Part shown: piece by piece, positions 25,718-33,791 of the stretch | Layout: every line of letters starts with the position of its first letter | How positions within the stretch are numbered: position 1 is the stretch's first letter | NCBI GenBank assembly: GCA_910578105.1 | Contig: CAJTPD010000012.1 | Location: forward strand, 1-48,498 | Length of the DNA stretch: 48,498 bases | Reading direction: 5' to 3' | From: an uncultured Odoribacter sp. | GTDB taxonomy: Bacteria; Bacteroidota; Bacteroidia; Bacteroidales; Marinifilaceae | The notes under the pieces: generated by a model | What the model was told of the DNA's origin: nothing | What the model saw: only the letters and a program-made list of their open reading frames with translations | The model's database searches: none | Translations under genes and position numbers: made by a program

Positions 25718-26290
25718 ATGGGGTATCTGAAAGAACGGTTGAAACATGTGATACGATTCAGGCATAAAAGGGGATATGGCGTTCATTCGCCTTTTATGTT
25801 TAATCTGATATTAAATGTAATCCGGGATAAAGAAAAACAGTTTGTTTATCCGGAGGCTTTGGAGAAGTCCGGAATGCTGAAAGCCAGAGAAAAGAAAGTA
25901 TTCCGGTTGTTGTCGCGTTTGATTCGTTATTTGCAGGTGCATCGGGTTGTCTGTCTTGGTTGTTATGCTGATTTGTTAACAGAGTATCTCTCACAGGTGT
26001 ATCGGGAAGCTACTATCCAGAGTAATTTGCCTGATCAATTGGGGCAGGCTGATTTTATTTATATCGGTCGGAAAGCTGATGAGGTGTTGCCGGAAGCATT
26101 TTCGTTGGCATTGGTATTGAAAGGGAAGACCGGGTATGTTATTGTTGCTGATATTTACCGTGATCCTTTTAATGCCCGGATATGGAGACAGTACCGGGAG
26201 CAGGCGACCGTTTCTGTGGATATGATGTGGTATGGGCTGCTTGTGTTTGATGAAAAGGTGCAGAAGGGGAGGTATAGTTTGATTATTTGA
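25718..26290 (+). CDS. Methyltransferase-like protein with degenerate SAM-binding motif
   Basis: The 190-residue protein begins with a basic helix and FRHKRGYGVHSPFMFNLILNVI. This G-x-G-[IV]-H-S-P-F motif marks a group of Bacteroidota class I SAM-dependent methyltransferase-like proteins. Two features are odd. It is shorter than the relatives I know (usually around 250 residues), and the glycine-rich SAM loop after the first strand is replaced by VVCLGCYADLLTEYL. A late strand (GKTGYVIVADIYRDPFNARIWRQ) keeps the fold. It may be a non-catalytic descendant. No partner is implied by the neighbours. Confidence 0.55.
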   Translation: MGYLKERLKHVIRFRHKRGYGVHSPFMFNLILNVIRDKEKQFVYPEALEKSGMLKAREKKVFRLLSRLIRYLQVHRVVCLGCYADLLTEYLSQVYREATIQSNLPDQLGQADFIYIGRKADEVLPEAFSLALVLKGKTGYVIVADIYRDPFNARIWRQYREQATVSVDMMWYGLLVFDEKVQKGRYSLII

Positions 26291-26338
26291 GGAGGAAAAG
26301 GTGTTTTGATTTTGAATTATTATGTTGTGGAAATTGCT

Positions 26339-26536
26339 GTGAATTTTGAGGATTTAAAGGTTTGGCAGGAAGCCAGGGATATAGCGAAAGAGGTTTATTT
26401 TTTTATCAGGGATATACGGGATTATGGTTATAATACTCAAATTCAGAGGACATCTGTATCGGTTATTATTTGTTTCAACCATTATTTTCTTTTATCCGTA
26501 TTATCTTTATTATTTATTTTATCTTGTTCATTATGA
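26339..26536 (+). pseudogene. Remnant of a four-helix-bundle (23S rRNA intervening-sequence type) protein gene
   Basis: From GTG 26339 the frame reads NFEDLKVWQEARDIAKEVYF followed by IRDIRDYGYNTQIQRTSVSV. This is the N-terminal third of the small four-helix-bundle proteins first known from 23S rRNA intervening sequences. An intact gene would continue with a conserved NIAEGFxR segment and reach about 115-125 residues. Here the match stops near 26467 and the frame runs into an unrelated hydrophobic tail that ends at 26536, overlapping the next start by four bases. A deletion has removed the rest, and I see no other piece nearby. Confidence 0.7.
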
Positions 26537-27084
26537 AAATTTATACTAAAACCGGAGATAAAGGAATGACTTCCCTGATTGGCGGGAAAAGAGTTCCTAA
26601 AAACAGTGTACGTTTGGAATCGTATGGAACTGTTGATGAATTGAATAGTTATTTGGGATTAATTCGGTCTTTTGTTAAGAACAGACAGGTTGAAAATGAG
26701 CTTGTTGAAATACAATCCAGGCTTTTTGATGTCGGGGGAAGTTTGGCAGCCGATCCGGAAAATGAGCAGGTTAAGATTAAGCTGGGAGTAAATGATGGTG
26801 ATATTCAATTGCTGGAAAGGGCTATTGACCGGATGGACGCAGAAGTGCCTCCTATGAAATATTTTGTTTTGCCGGGTGGGAATCAGGAGGTTTCCTTTTG
26901 TCACGTAGCCCGTACAGTATGCCGTCGTGCTGAACGGCGGATTTTGGATTTAGCCGGAGAAGCAGAGGTTGATGAATCTGTGTTGAAATATATAAACCGT
27001 TTGTCGGATTATCTCTTTGTACTTTCCCGGAAAATGGCTCATGATGCCGGAATAGAGGAACACAAATGGGTTCCCGGAGATTGA
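26533..27084 (+). CDS. Cob(I)yrinic acid a,c-diamide adenosyltransferase, PduO type
   Basis: This 183-residue ATP:cob(I)alamin adenosyltransferase makes adenosylcobalamin. The N-terminal ATP-binding segment YTKTGDKGMTSLIGGKRVPK (residues 4-23), the middle YGTVDELNSYLGL, and the C-terminal RAERRILDLAGE and YINRLSDYLFVLSRKMA are the family signature. ATG 26533 is chosen over a longer in-frame start at 26470 whose extension is hydrophobic debris of the pseudogene. It fits a cell that uses cobalamin, such as through the metH in this window. Confidence 0.93.
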   Translation: MKIYTKTGDKGMTSLIGGKRVPKNSVRLESYGTVDELNSYLGLIRSFVKNRQVENELVEIQSRLFDVGGSLAADPENEQVKIKLGVNDGDIQLLERAIDRMDAEVPPMKYFVLPGGNQEVSFCHVARTVCRRAERRILDLAGEAEVDESVLKYINRLSDYLFVLSRKMAHDAGIEEHKWVPGD

Positions 27085-27085
27085 A

Positions 27086-28438
27086 TCATTGGTGTTGAAT
27101 GATTTCCAATTGAGTGGTATTCATACGGGTACATAGCCAATTGTGGAAACGTTGGGTTTCTTCTTCCGGGGGGATATTATGGTAGTCCAGGATAGCTACT
27201 GTCAGGGTGTCTGTGTTGTTGTTGTTCACGTCTGTACGAATGATTTTGGTTAAGGCGATGTTCCGGACGGAGGGGAATAAAATTTTTATTTCCGGGGCAA
27301 TTTTGCTGCCCAGTGAATCGTAGATTGCATAATTATTTATTGCAGTACGTAGTTGAATAATTTCTTTTTTCAGTATTTTGGACTGTTCCTGATTTTTTTT
27401 GTAAAAATCTTGTAAGACCAAGTTGTTTAGTTCATCCCGTTTACCTTCTTCCTGATTTTTCCCCAGGCCTTGTATTATGTTTAGTTTGCAATCTTTGAGG
27501 TTGTATTGTTCCATTTTCTGATGTAGCAGGATGATATAATCTTCGGACAGGTCTTTGCCGATTAAGGTGACTGATATACTGTCGGGTTGAATATGTTTAC
27601 TTACAATGAAAGTGTTCGGATAATTGATTTCATTGGTAATGAATCTGAATGCATTTGTTTCAAAAATATTGGTTTTTATCATGTTGTAAGTGATGTAAAC
27701 ACTGGGAACCAAAGTCAGGAATAAAATGCCGTATACGATTTGTTGTACCTTTTTTTGCCGGTTTTTGTCTACAAATGTTTTTTTAGAAAAGTGCATGAGC
27801 TTTACTCCTAATGTTGTTGCAAAGGCAATGAAGACAGAGTTTATCATGTAAAGATAGAAAGCACCAAAGAAATAAGTCAGGTTGCCGCTGGCGAGTCCGA
27901 AACCTGCCGTGCATAAAGGAGGCATTAGTGCTGTAGCAATGGCTACTCCCGGAATTACATTGCCTTTGAATTTGGTACTTGAGGCAACAATGCCTGCCAT
28001 ACCTCCGAAGAAAGCGATTAGCACGTCGTATATTGTCGGAGTGGTTCGTGCCAATAGTTCAGAGCGGGCTTCATTCAATGGTGAAAGGAGAAAATAGAGT
28101 GTGGAAGTCAGGATACCGAAAAGTGTGGCAATGGCCAGATTCCGGAAAGCTTTTTTGATGAGTTCGAAGTCGTTGATGCCGATGCCCAGTCCGATTCCCA
28201 TGATTGGACCCATCAGCGGGGAAATTAACATAGCCCCGATAATGACTGCTGTTGAGTTTACATTTAAACCCAGGGATGCGATAAAGATGGCAAAAATCAA
28301 TACCCATAGGTTACTACCCCGGAAGTTTATACCTTTTAAGATATTTTCGATTGTTTCTGTTTCATTCTCTCTTTCTTCTGATGGGTCTAAAATCTTTTTC
28401 AGATGTTTTTTCAGCAGGGTAAATATATCAATAATCAT
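27086..28438 (-). CDS. DUF389 family membrane protein
   Basis: The 450-residue protein has an N-terminal polytopic domain with the conserved LNVNSTAVIIGAMLISPLMGPIMGIGLG stretch (residues about 56-83) and a later GVAIATALMPPLCTAGFGLA, both hallmarks of DUF389. About six membrane helices are followed by a soluble C-terminal half from about residue 270 (VSKHIQPDSISVTLIG, then a coiled-coil region about 330-370). Function is unknown. It is probably cotranscribed behind the flippase, 18 bases upstream. Confidence 0.85.
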   Translation of the reverse strand: MIIDIFTLLKKHLKKILDPSEERENETETIENILKGINFRGSNLWVLIFAIFIASLGLNVNSTAVIIGAMLISPLMGPIMGIGLGIGINDFELIKKAFRNLAIATLFGILTSTLYFLLSPLNEARSELLARTTPTIYDVLIAFFGGMAGIVASSTKFKGNVIPGVAIATALMPPLCTAGFGLASGNLTYFFGAFYLYMINSVFIAFATTLGVKLMHFSKKTFVDKNRQKKVQQIVYGILFLTLVPSVYITYNMIKTNIFETNAFRFITNEINYPNTFIVSKHIQPDSISVTLIGKDLSEDYIILLHQKMEQYNLKDCKLNIIQGLGKNQEEGKRDELNNLVLQDFYKKNQEQSKILKKEIIQLRTAINNYAIYDSLGSKIAPEIKILFPSVRNIALTKIIRTDVNNNNTDTLTVAILDYHNIPPEEETQRFHNWLCTRMNTTQLEIIQHQ

Positions 28439-28456
28439 AGGTTTCTGTTTGTGTGT

Positions 28457-29977
28457 TTATTGTTTGTTTTTTAAATATCGGTTAAGGTAAGGAATTTCTT
28501 TCAATGGCAAATCGTTTTTCAGGAGATAAATGATATAAATAAGTAACAAGATAGTCTTGAATCCTAAGCGTAGCAATATGTTTTCAAAAGGAATCCACAT
28601 GGCGATGGCATACAGTGATAGAGCTAACAGGAAATAAATGCTGATTGTCCGCATGTCATATCTGATGGGGTAATAATGTTGTCCTACTGCCCAGGAAATT
28701 ACCATCAGGGTGAGATAGCAGATAAAAGCAGCCCATGCACAGGCCATGTATGGAGGGATGGTGGTATGGTTGTAAAAATAAGGAATAAAGATAATATTAA
28801 TGAGCAGAGTAATAATTAATCCCAGAACGGAGAAGTAGGCTCCCCATTGTGTCCGGTCGGTCAATTTATACCATAATGACAGGTTGAAAAAAATGCCAAA
28901 GAATAGTTCTGCCATCATAATGACAGGAACTACTTTTAAGCCTGCAAAATACCGAGGGGCTATGAAGTACCGAAGTATATCGATATAGAACATGACTCCC
29001 AGAAAGATAAGAAGACCGAAAATGATGAAATATTTCATTGCATCGGCATAGGCTTGGGTTTTATCGGTTAGTTGATGTTGTGCAAAAATGAAAGGTTCGT
29101 AAGCATACCGGAAAGCCTGGGTAAACATTACCATCACAATGGCTATTTTGTAGTTTGCTCCGTAGATACCTAATTGTTCCATAGCAATGCTTTTGTTTTC
29201 AATCAGGAGGGGATAGAGGATTTTATCAATGGTCTGGCTCATGATTCCGGCAATTCCCAGAATGAGCAAAGGAAGAGAATAGCGCAGGATACGTTTTAGT
29301 AAATCTGGCCGGAAGTGCCAGTGAATCCGGAAAATTTCCGGAAAAAGAGTCAAGAGGACTATAAAAGTGCCGATGAAGTTGGATATCAATATATAACCTA
29401 TGCCGTATTCCGGGTTATAGAACCAGCTGAGCCATGCCGGTGCAATTTTTTGCAACCATGGACATACGACAAGGAAGAATAGATTCAATCCGATATTCAA
29501 TGTTATAAACAGTAATTTGAGTATAGCAAAACGAATGGGACGTTTCTGATAACGCAAATAAGCAAACGGGAGTGCACAGAAGGCGTCCATGGCAATAATA
29601 ATGGCTGTCATGGCGATATATTCCGGATGTTCTTTTAGTTCTAAAGCTGTGCTGATAGGCGTGAGGAATAAAAATATGATTAGGACAAACAGGACTGAAG
29701 TCACTGACAATGAAGTCAGGCAGGTAGAATAAACCGTTTGGGGATTTTCTTGTTTCGGGTCGTTGGCAAAACGGAAAAAACCGGTTTCCAGACCATAAGT
29801 AAGGATGACGAGTAGTAGGGCCATCCAGGCATACAGATTTGTAATGATACCGAATTCGCCGGTAGTAGTGAGTTTATATGTATAAAGAGGTACTAAACAC
29901 CAGTTTAGAAAACGTCCGACAATACTGCTTACGCCATAGATTGCAGTGTCTTTGACTAAGCTTTTCATTCCTGCCAT
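28457..29977 (-). CDS. Polysaccharide/lipid-linked oligosaccharide flippase (Wzx-like, MOP superfamily)
   Basis: The 506-residue integral membrane protein has about 12-14 hydrophobic segments. The N-terminus MKSLVKDTAIYGVSSIVGRFLNWCLVPLYT is typical of the polysaccharide-transport family, in which lipid-linked sugar units are flipped across the inner membrane. There are no glycosyltransferase genes next to it, so the cargo cannot be told. The stand-alone place suggests a lipid-linked precursor used generally rather than a capsule locus. Its promoter is TATCTTTG at 30042-30049 on the minus strand. Confidence 0.85.
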   Translation of the reverse strand: MAGMKSLVKDTAIYGVSSIVGRFLNWCLVPLYTYKLTTTGEFGIITNLYAWMALLLVILTYGLETGFFRFANDPKQENPQTVYSTCLTSLSVTSVLFVLIIFLFLTPISTALELKEHPEYIAMTAIIIAMDAFCALPFAYLRYQKRPIRFAILKLLFITLNIGLNLFFLVVCPWLQKIAPAWLSWFYNPEYGIGYILISNFIGTFIVLLTLFPEIFRIHWHFRPDLLKRILRYSLPLLILGIAGIMSQTIDKILYPLLIENKSIAMEQLGIYGANYKIAIVMVMFTQAFRYAYEPFIFAQHQLTDKTQAYADAMKYFIIFGLLIFLGVMFYIDILRYFIAPRYFAGLKVVPVIMMAELFFGIFFNLSLWYKLTDRTQWGAYFSVLGLIITLLINIIFIPYFYNHTTIPPYMACAWAAFICYLTLMVISWAVGQHYYPIRYDMRTISIYFLLALSLYAIAMWIPFENILLRLGFKTILLLIYIIYLLKNDLPLKEIPYLNRYLKNKQ

Positions 29978-30041
29978 TTTATTCTTTTAAATAAGACGTA
30001 AAACATTAGTTTCAACTTTATCGAATAAAATTAAACCGGAA

Positions 30042-30073
30042 CAAAGATAGTTTTAATTAAGATGAAAGGCAAA
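30042..30073 (-). promoter_or_regulatory. Promoter of the flippase gene (minus strand)
   Basis: On the minus strand TATCTTTG (30049 to 30042) matches TAnnTTTG and TTTG (30073 to 30070) lies 20 bases upstream. The start codon is 64 bases downstream. Confidence 0.65.
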
Positions 30074-30192
30074 GGAAAAGATATACGGGTTAAAAGCAGG
30101 GTGGAACAGATTTCGGGTTTCTGAACAAAAATGCGGAGATACTTTTATATAATATATGACAAAAAGCCGGTTTTGCTGATATGATAAATAGA

Positions 30193-30232
30193 GATTTACA
30201 ACTCGTAAATCTGTAAATCATTTGTATCTTTG
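30193..30232 (+). promoter_or_regulatory. ABC-F promoter with overlapping palindrome
   Basis: TATCTTTG at 30225-30232 is a -7 match. Directly upstream lie GATTTAC (30193-30199), its inverted copy GTAAATC (30205-30211) and a second direct copy GTAAATC (30213-30219). This occupies the -33 region and could be an operator. Confidence 0.5.
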
Positions 30233-30268
30233 TGGCCATTAATTTATCATGTTAATTTTCAGTTTTAT

Positions 30269-32209
30269 ATGATTTCAGTAAATAATGTCAGTGTTATATT
30301 TGGCGGATTTTACTTGTTGGATTCTGTTTCATTTCTGATTAATAAGAAAGATCGGATAGGTTTAACCGGGAGGAATGGAGCCGGGAAGTCGACAACATTG
30401 AAAATGCTGGCTGGAATACAAACTCCTTCCGAGGGAAATATTTCGATGGCTTCGGAAGTGAGAATAGGGTATTTGCCTCAGACTAAAGTTTATACAGACG
30501 GTAATACTGTACGGGAAGAGGCGAAGAAAGCTTTTGCAGACTTGTTTGCTTTGAAGGATGAGGTAATGCGTTTGAATATGGAGCTGGCCAAGCGGGAAGA
30601 TTATGAGTCTGATGCTTACCTGAAATTGCTGGATAAAATTCACGATAAGACTGAATTGCTGAGTATCCGCGGAGAAAGTAGTGTGGACAAGGAAATCGAG
30701 GTTATCCTGAAAGGGTTGGGATTTAAACCGGAAGATTTAGAACGGAATTGTGAAGAATTTAGTGGGGGATGGCGGATGCGTATAGAATTGGCCAAGATAT
30801 TACTGGCCCGTCCTGATATTTTTTTGCTGGATGAGCCGACCAATCATCTGGATATAGAATCTATAACCTGGTTGGAGTCTTTTTTGCAAAGTTATCCGGG
30901 AGCTGTTGTACTGGTTTCGCACGACCGGGCATTTTTGGATAATGTGACTACGCGGACAATAGAAATATCGTTAGGCAAGGTGTATGATTATAAAGTGCCT
31001 TATTCCCGTTTTGAGGAGTTGCGGAAAGAGCGTCTGGAGCAGCAGATGCGTGCCTGGCAGAATCAGCAGAAACAAATTAAAGATACTGAAGATTTTATTG
31101 AACGTTTCCGGTATAAGGCAACCAAGTCGGTACAAGTACAGTCCCGGATTAAACAATTAGAAAAGCTGGAACGTATTGAAGTAGAAGAAGAGGATGCTTC
31201 CCATATCACGGTGCGTTTTCAGCCTGCTGTCCGTTCGGGGGAGATTGTAGTTACCGGGCGGTCATTGAACAAAGCTTATGGCGAACATCTGGTGTTGGCA
31301 AACATTGATTTGGATATTAAACGGGGGGAAAAGGTTGCTTTTGTGGGGAAGAATGGGGAGGGTAAATCCACTCTGGTAAAGATGATTATGAATGAGATTT
31401 CATATGAAGGGGAGTTAAAAATAGGGCATCATGTAAATATCGGTTATTTTGCTCAGAATCAAGCTGATTTGCTGGATCCTGAAATGACGGTGCTGGATAC
31501 AGTAGACCGGGTTGCCGAGGGGGAAATCCGGAAAAAAATCCGGGATATCCTTGGTGCTTTTTTGTTTTCGGGAGAGGATGTGGATAAGAAAGTGAAAGTG
31601 TTGTCCGGAGGCGAACGAACCCGTTTGGCAATGGTGCGTTTGTTGCTTGAGCCTTACAATTTGTTGATTCTGGATGAGCCAACCAATCATTTGGATATGC
31701 GTACAAAAGATATTCTGAAAGATGCACTCCGGAAGTTTGAAGGAACGGTAATTGTTGTATCTCACGACCGGGATTTTTTGACCGGCTTGGCAGATAAGGT
31801 GTATGAATTTGCCAACCGGGGGTTGAAAGAATATCTGGGAGGTGTAGCCGACTTTTTGGAGGCTAAAAAAATAGCTTGTTTCCGGGAGTATGAGCAGTTG
31901 CGTAAAGCAGATACGAAGCAGCAGGCGACAGAAAATCCGGAAGCGGAGAAAGAAAATAAGCTTTCTTTTGAGGAGCGGAAACAATTAAACCGGGAGATTA
32001 AAAAGGCCGAACAGCGGGTAGAACAGGCCGAACAGTTTGTGACAGAAAAGGAAAATGAGATTGCAGTCATGGAGGAAAAGATGGCGGCGGGTGTAGTGGA
32101 TGATGAATTGCTGAGGAAGTACGGGGAAACGCAGAAACAGTTGGAAAAGGCTATGGTGGAGTGGGAAGTGGCAACGGAGGATTTGGAGCAGATGCGGACA
32201 AAGTATTGA
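30269..32209 (+). CDS. ABC-F family ATPase (translation-associated)
   Basis: The 646-residue protein carries two ABC domains and no membrane part, the ABC-F layout. These factors act on the ribosomal E site to relieve stalling or protect against antibiotics. The first Walker A is GRNGAGKST at 34-42, with signature FSGGW and Walker B LLDEPTNHLD. The linker (about 235-320, charged helices) is the ribosome-contacting arm. The second Walker A is GKNGEGKST at 360-368, with signature LSGGE. A C-terminal coiled coil (about 555-646) follows. It is most like Uup/YdiF-type housekeeping members. ATG 30269 is chosen over TTG 30230, which lies inside the promoter. Confidence 0.9.
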   Translation: MISVNNVSVIFGGFYLLDSVSFLINKKDRIGLTGRNGAGKSTTLKMLAGIQTPSEGNISMASEVRIGYLPQTKVYTDGNTVREEAKKAFADLFALKDEVMRLNMELAKREDYESDAYLKLLDKIHDKTELLSIRGESSVDKEIEVILKGLGFKPEDLERNCEEFSGGWRMRIELAKILLARPDIFLLDEPTNHLDIESITWLESFLQSYPGAVVLVSHDRAFLDNVTTRTIEISLGKVYDYKVPYSRFEELRKERLEQQMRAWQNQQKQIKDTEDFIERFRYKATKSVQVQSRIKQLEKLERIEVEEEDASHITVRFQPAVRSGEIVVTGRSLNKAYGEHLVLANIDLDIKRGEKVAFVGKNGEGKSTLVKMIMNEISYEGELKIGHHVNIGYFAQNQADLLDPEMTVLDTVDRVAEGEIRKKIRDILGAFLFSGEDVDKKVKVLSGGERTRLAMVRLLLEPYNLLILDEPTNHLDMRTKDILKDALRKFEGTVIVVSHDRDFLTGLADKVYEFANRGLKEYLGGVADFLEAKKIACFREYEQLRKADTKQQATENPEAEKENKLSFEERKQLNREIKKAEQRVEQAEQFVTEKENEIAVMEEKMAAGVVDDELLRKYGETQKQLEKAMVEWEVATEDLEQMRTKY

Positions 32210-32237
32210 AAATGAATGACTGAAAATAAAAAAATAA

Positions 32238-32987
32238 ATGGCAAAATATAAACAGGAATGTATATTCGGAATCCGGGCAGTACTGGAAGCGTTACAACAG
32301 GGAAAAGAAATCGACAAGGTGATGTTGAAAAAGGGAATCCGGGGGGAATTGTTTCAGCAATTGTTTAATTTGGTGCGGGAGAATAATATACCTTTTCAAT
32401 ATGTGCCGGAAGAGGTTTTCAAGCCTTTTGCCGACCGGAATCACCAGGGAGTTTTGGCTGAAGTATCGCCAGTGCCTTATCAGGAATTGAGTGAAGTGCT
32501 GGACAGCTCGGTTGCTGAGGGGAAGACGCTTTTTGTATTGATTCTGGACCGGGTGACTGATGTCCGTAATTTCGGGGCAATTGTCCGGAGTGCGGAATGT
32601 GCGGGGGTAACTGCGGTAGTGATTCCCAATAAAAATTCGGCGAAAATATCTTCGGATGCTTTAAAAACTTCTGCTGGTGCGTTATATCATATGCCAGTGT
32701 GCCGGGTTCAAAATTTAAAAAAAGTGGTCCGGGAATTGAAATTTCAAAGAGGGGTAAAGGTTTATGCTGCCAGTGAAAAGGCCGGAAAGTTCTATACGGA
32801 AGTGGATATGAAGCAGCCTCTGGCTATTATAATGGGGTCGGAAGATAAAGGAATTGATGAGGAATTGTTGAATATTGTGACAGAATGTGTTAAGATACCT
32901 CAGAAAGGGCAGATTGAATCATTGAATGTTTCTGCAGCAGCAGCAGTGATGATGTTTGAAGTGGTGAGACAGCGGGAGGGTTTGTAA
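32238..32987 (+). CDS. rlmB: 23S rRNA (guanosine-2'-O)-methyltransferase RlmB-like, TrmH/SPOUT family
   Basis: The 249-residue protein has an N-terminal L30e-like RNA-binding domain (FGIRAVLEALQQGKEIDKVMLKK) and a C-terminal SPOUT knot. SPOUT motifs are LDRVTDVRNFGAIVRSAECAG (motif 1, catalytic Asn/Arg), LAIIMGSEDKGI (motif 2) and IPQKGQIESLNVSAAAAVMMFE (motif 3). RlmB methylates G2251 in the P loop of 23S rRNA. Other TrmH-family targets cannot be excluded from sequence. It starts 28 bases after the ABC-F gene, so the two are probably cotranscribed. Confidence 0.9.
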   Translation: MAKYKQECIFGIRAVLEALQQGKEIDKVMLKKGIRGELFQQLFNLVRENNIPFQYVPEEVFKPFADRNHQGVLAEVSPVPYQELSEVLDSSVAEGKTLFVLILDRVTDVRNFGAIVRSAECAGVTAVVIPNKNSAKISSDALKTSAGALYHMPVCRVQNLKKVVRELKFQRGVKVYAASEKAGKFYTEVDMKQPLAIIMGSEDKGIDEELLNIVTECVKIPQKGQIESLNVSAAAAVMMFEVVRQREGL

Positions 32988-33028
32988 TTTTTTTGATTAT
33001 TTTTTATAATAACGTAGGTTAAAAACAT

Positions 33029-33036
33029 TATTTTTG
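33029..33036 (+). promoter_or_regulatory. -7 element before the ACT-like gene
   Basis: TATTTTTG matches TAnnTTTG, 57 bases before ATG 33094. A -33 TTTG at the right distance is not visible. Confidence 0.4.
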
Positions 33037-33093
33037 TTGAAAATTAAACAGAAGGTTCATCAGGCAGTTTGTAAATACTAAAATATACAATAT

Positions 33094-33753
33094 ATGGTGA
33101 GTATTTCTCATGTTGTAGAGAATATTGTCAAGCACAGGCCTTATTTGTCGGAGTCTTTAGCGGCCGGAATCATTAATGTGTCTTCTTTGGCGCGGCAGTT
33201 GCAACCGGATGTGGAAAAAGCTTTGTGTAAAGAAGTAAATACCGGAGCCATAGTGATGGCTTTGAACCGGCTGGCTCCTTATCTTCAGGTTCGTGAACAG
33301 GTACAACTGAATAAGTTGTTGAGTAATATGGGGGATATTATTCTGAGGAGCAATCTTTGCGATTACACTTTTAAAAATTCTCCGACTTTGCTGGATTGTC
33401 ACATAGAGGTTCTGAAAAAATTGGTAAAGAATGATGAAATCTTTTATACTCTGGTGCAAGGAGTTTTTGAGACCAATCTGGTGATTAGTGACATGATGGA
33501 GGAGTTGATAGCTGATTGTTTTAAGGATGAATCATGTTTATTCAGGCAGTCCGGTTTATCTTCAGTAACTTTGAAATTGCCGAAAGGAAACAGTATGCAG
33601 CCTGGTTTCTATTACACCATCATGAAAGAGCTTTCGTGGGAGGGTATCAACTTGACAGAAGTGATTTCTTCGACGAATGAATTTACGGTTGTTGTTGATA
33701 ATTCATTGATTGACAAAACATTTGTTGTGCTTAAGAATATAGGTAAGCATTAA
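33094..33753 (+). CDS. Hypothetical protein with a C-terminal ACT-like domain
   Basis: I do not recognise the 219-residue protein by name. Residues about 1-75 are helical and resemble a winged-helix-like segment (YLSESLAAGIINVSSLARQLQPDVEKAL). The middle is also helical. The last 75 residues (SSVTLKLPKGNSMQPGFYYTIMKEL, then GINLTEVISSTNEFTVVVDNSLIDKTFVVLKNI) have the beta-alpha-beta-beta-alpha-beta look of an ACT domain as in aspartokinase, where it binds amino acids. A ligand-sensing regulator is one possibility, inferred only from this layout. ffh starts 38 bases downstream. Confidence 0.6.
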   Translation: MVSISHVVENIVKHRPYLSESLAAGIINVSSLARQLQPDVEKALCKEVNTGAIVMALNRLAPYLQVREQVQLNKLLSNMGDIILRSNLCDYTFKNSPTLLDCHIEVLKKLVKNDEIFYTLVQGVFETNLVISDMMEELIADCFKDESCLFRQSGLSSVTLKLPKGNSMQPGFYYTIMKELSWEGINLTEVISSTNEFTVVVDNSLIDKTFVVLKNIGKH

Positions 33754-33791
33754 AGAATTAATCATATTTGAAATAATAAAAAGTATAAATT

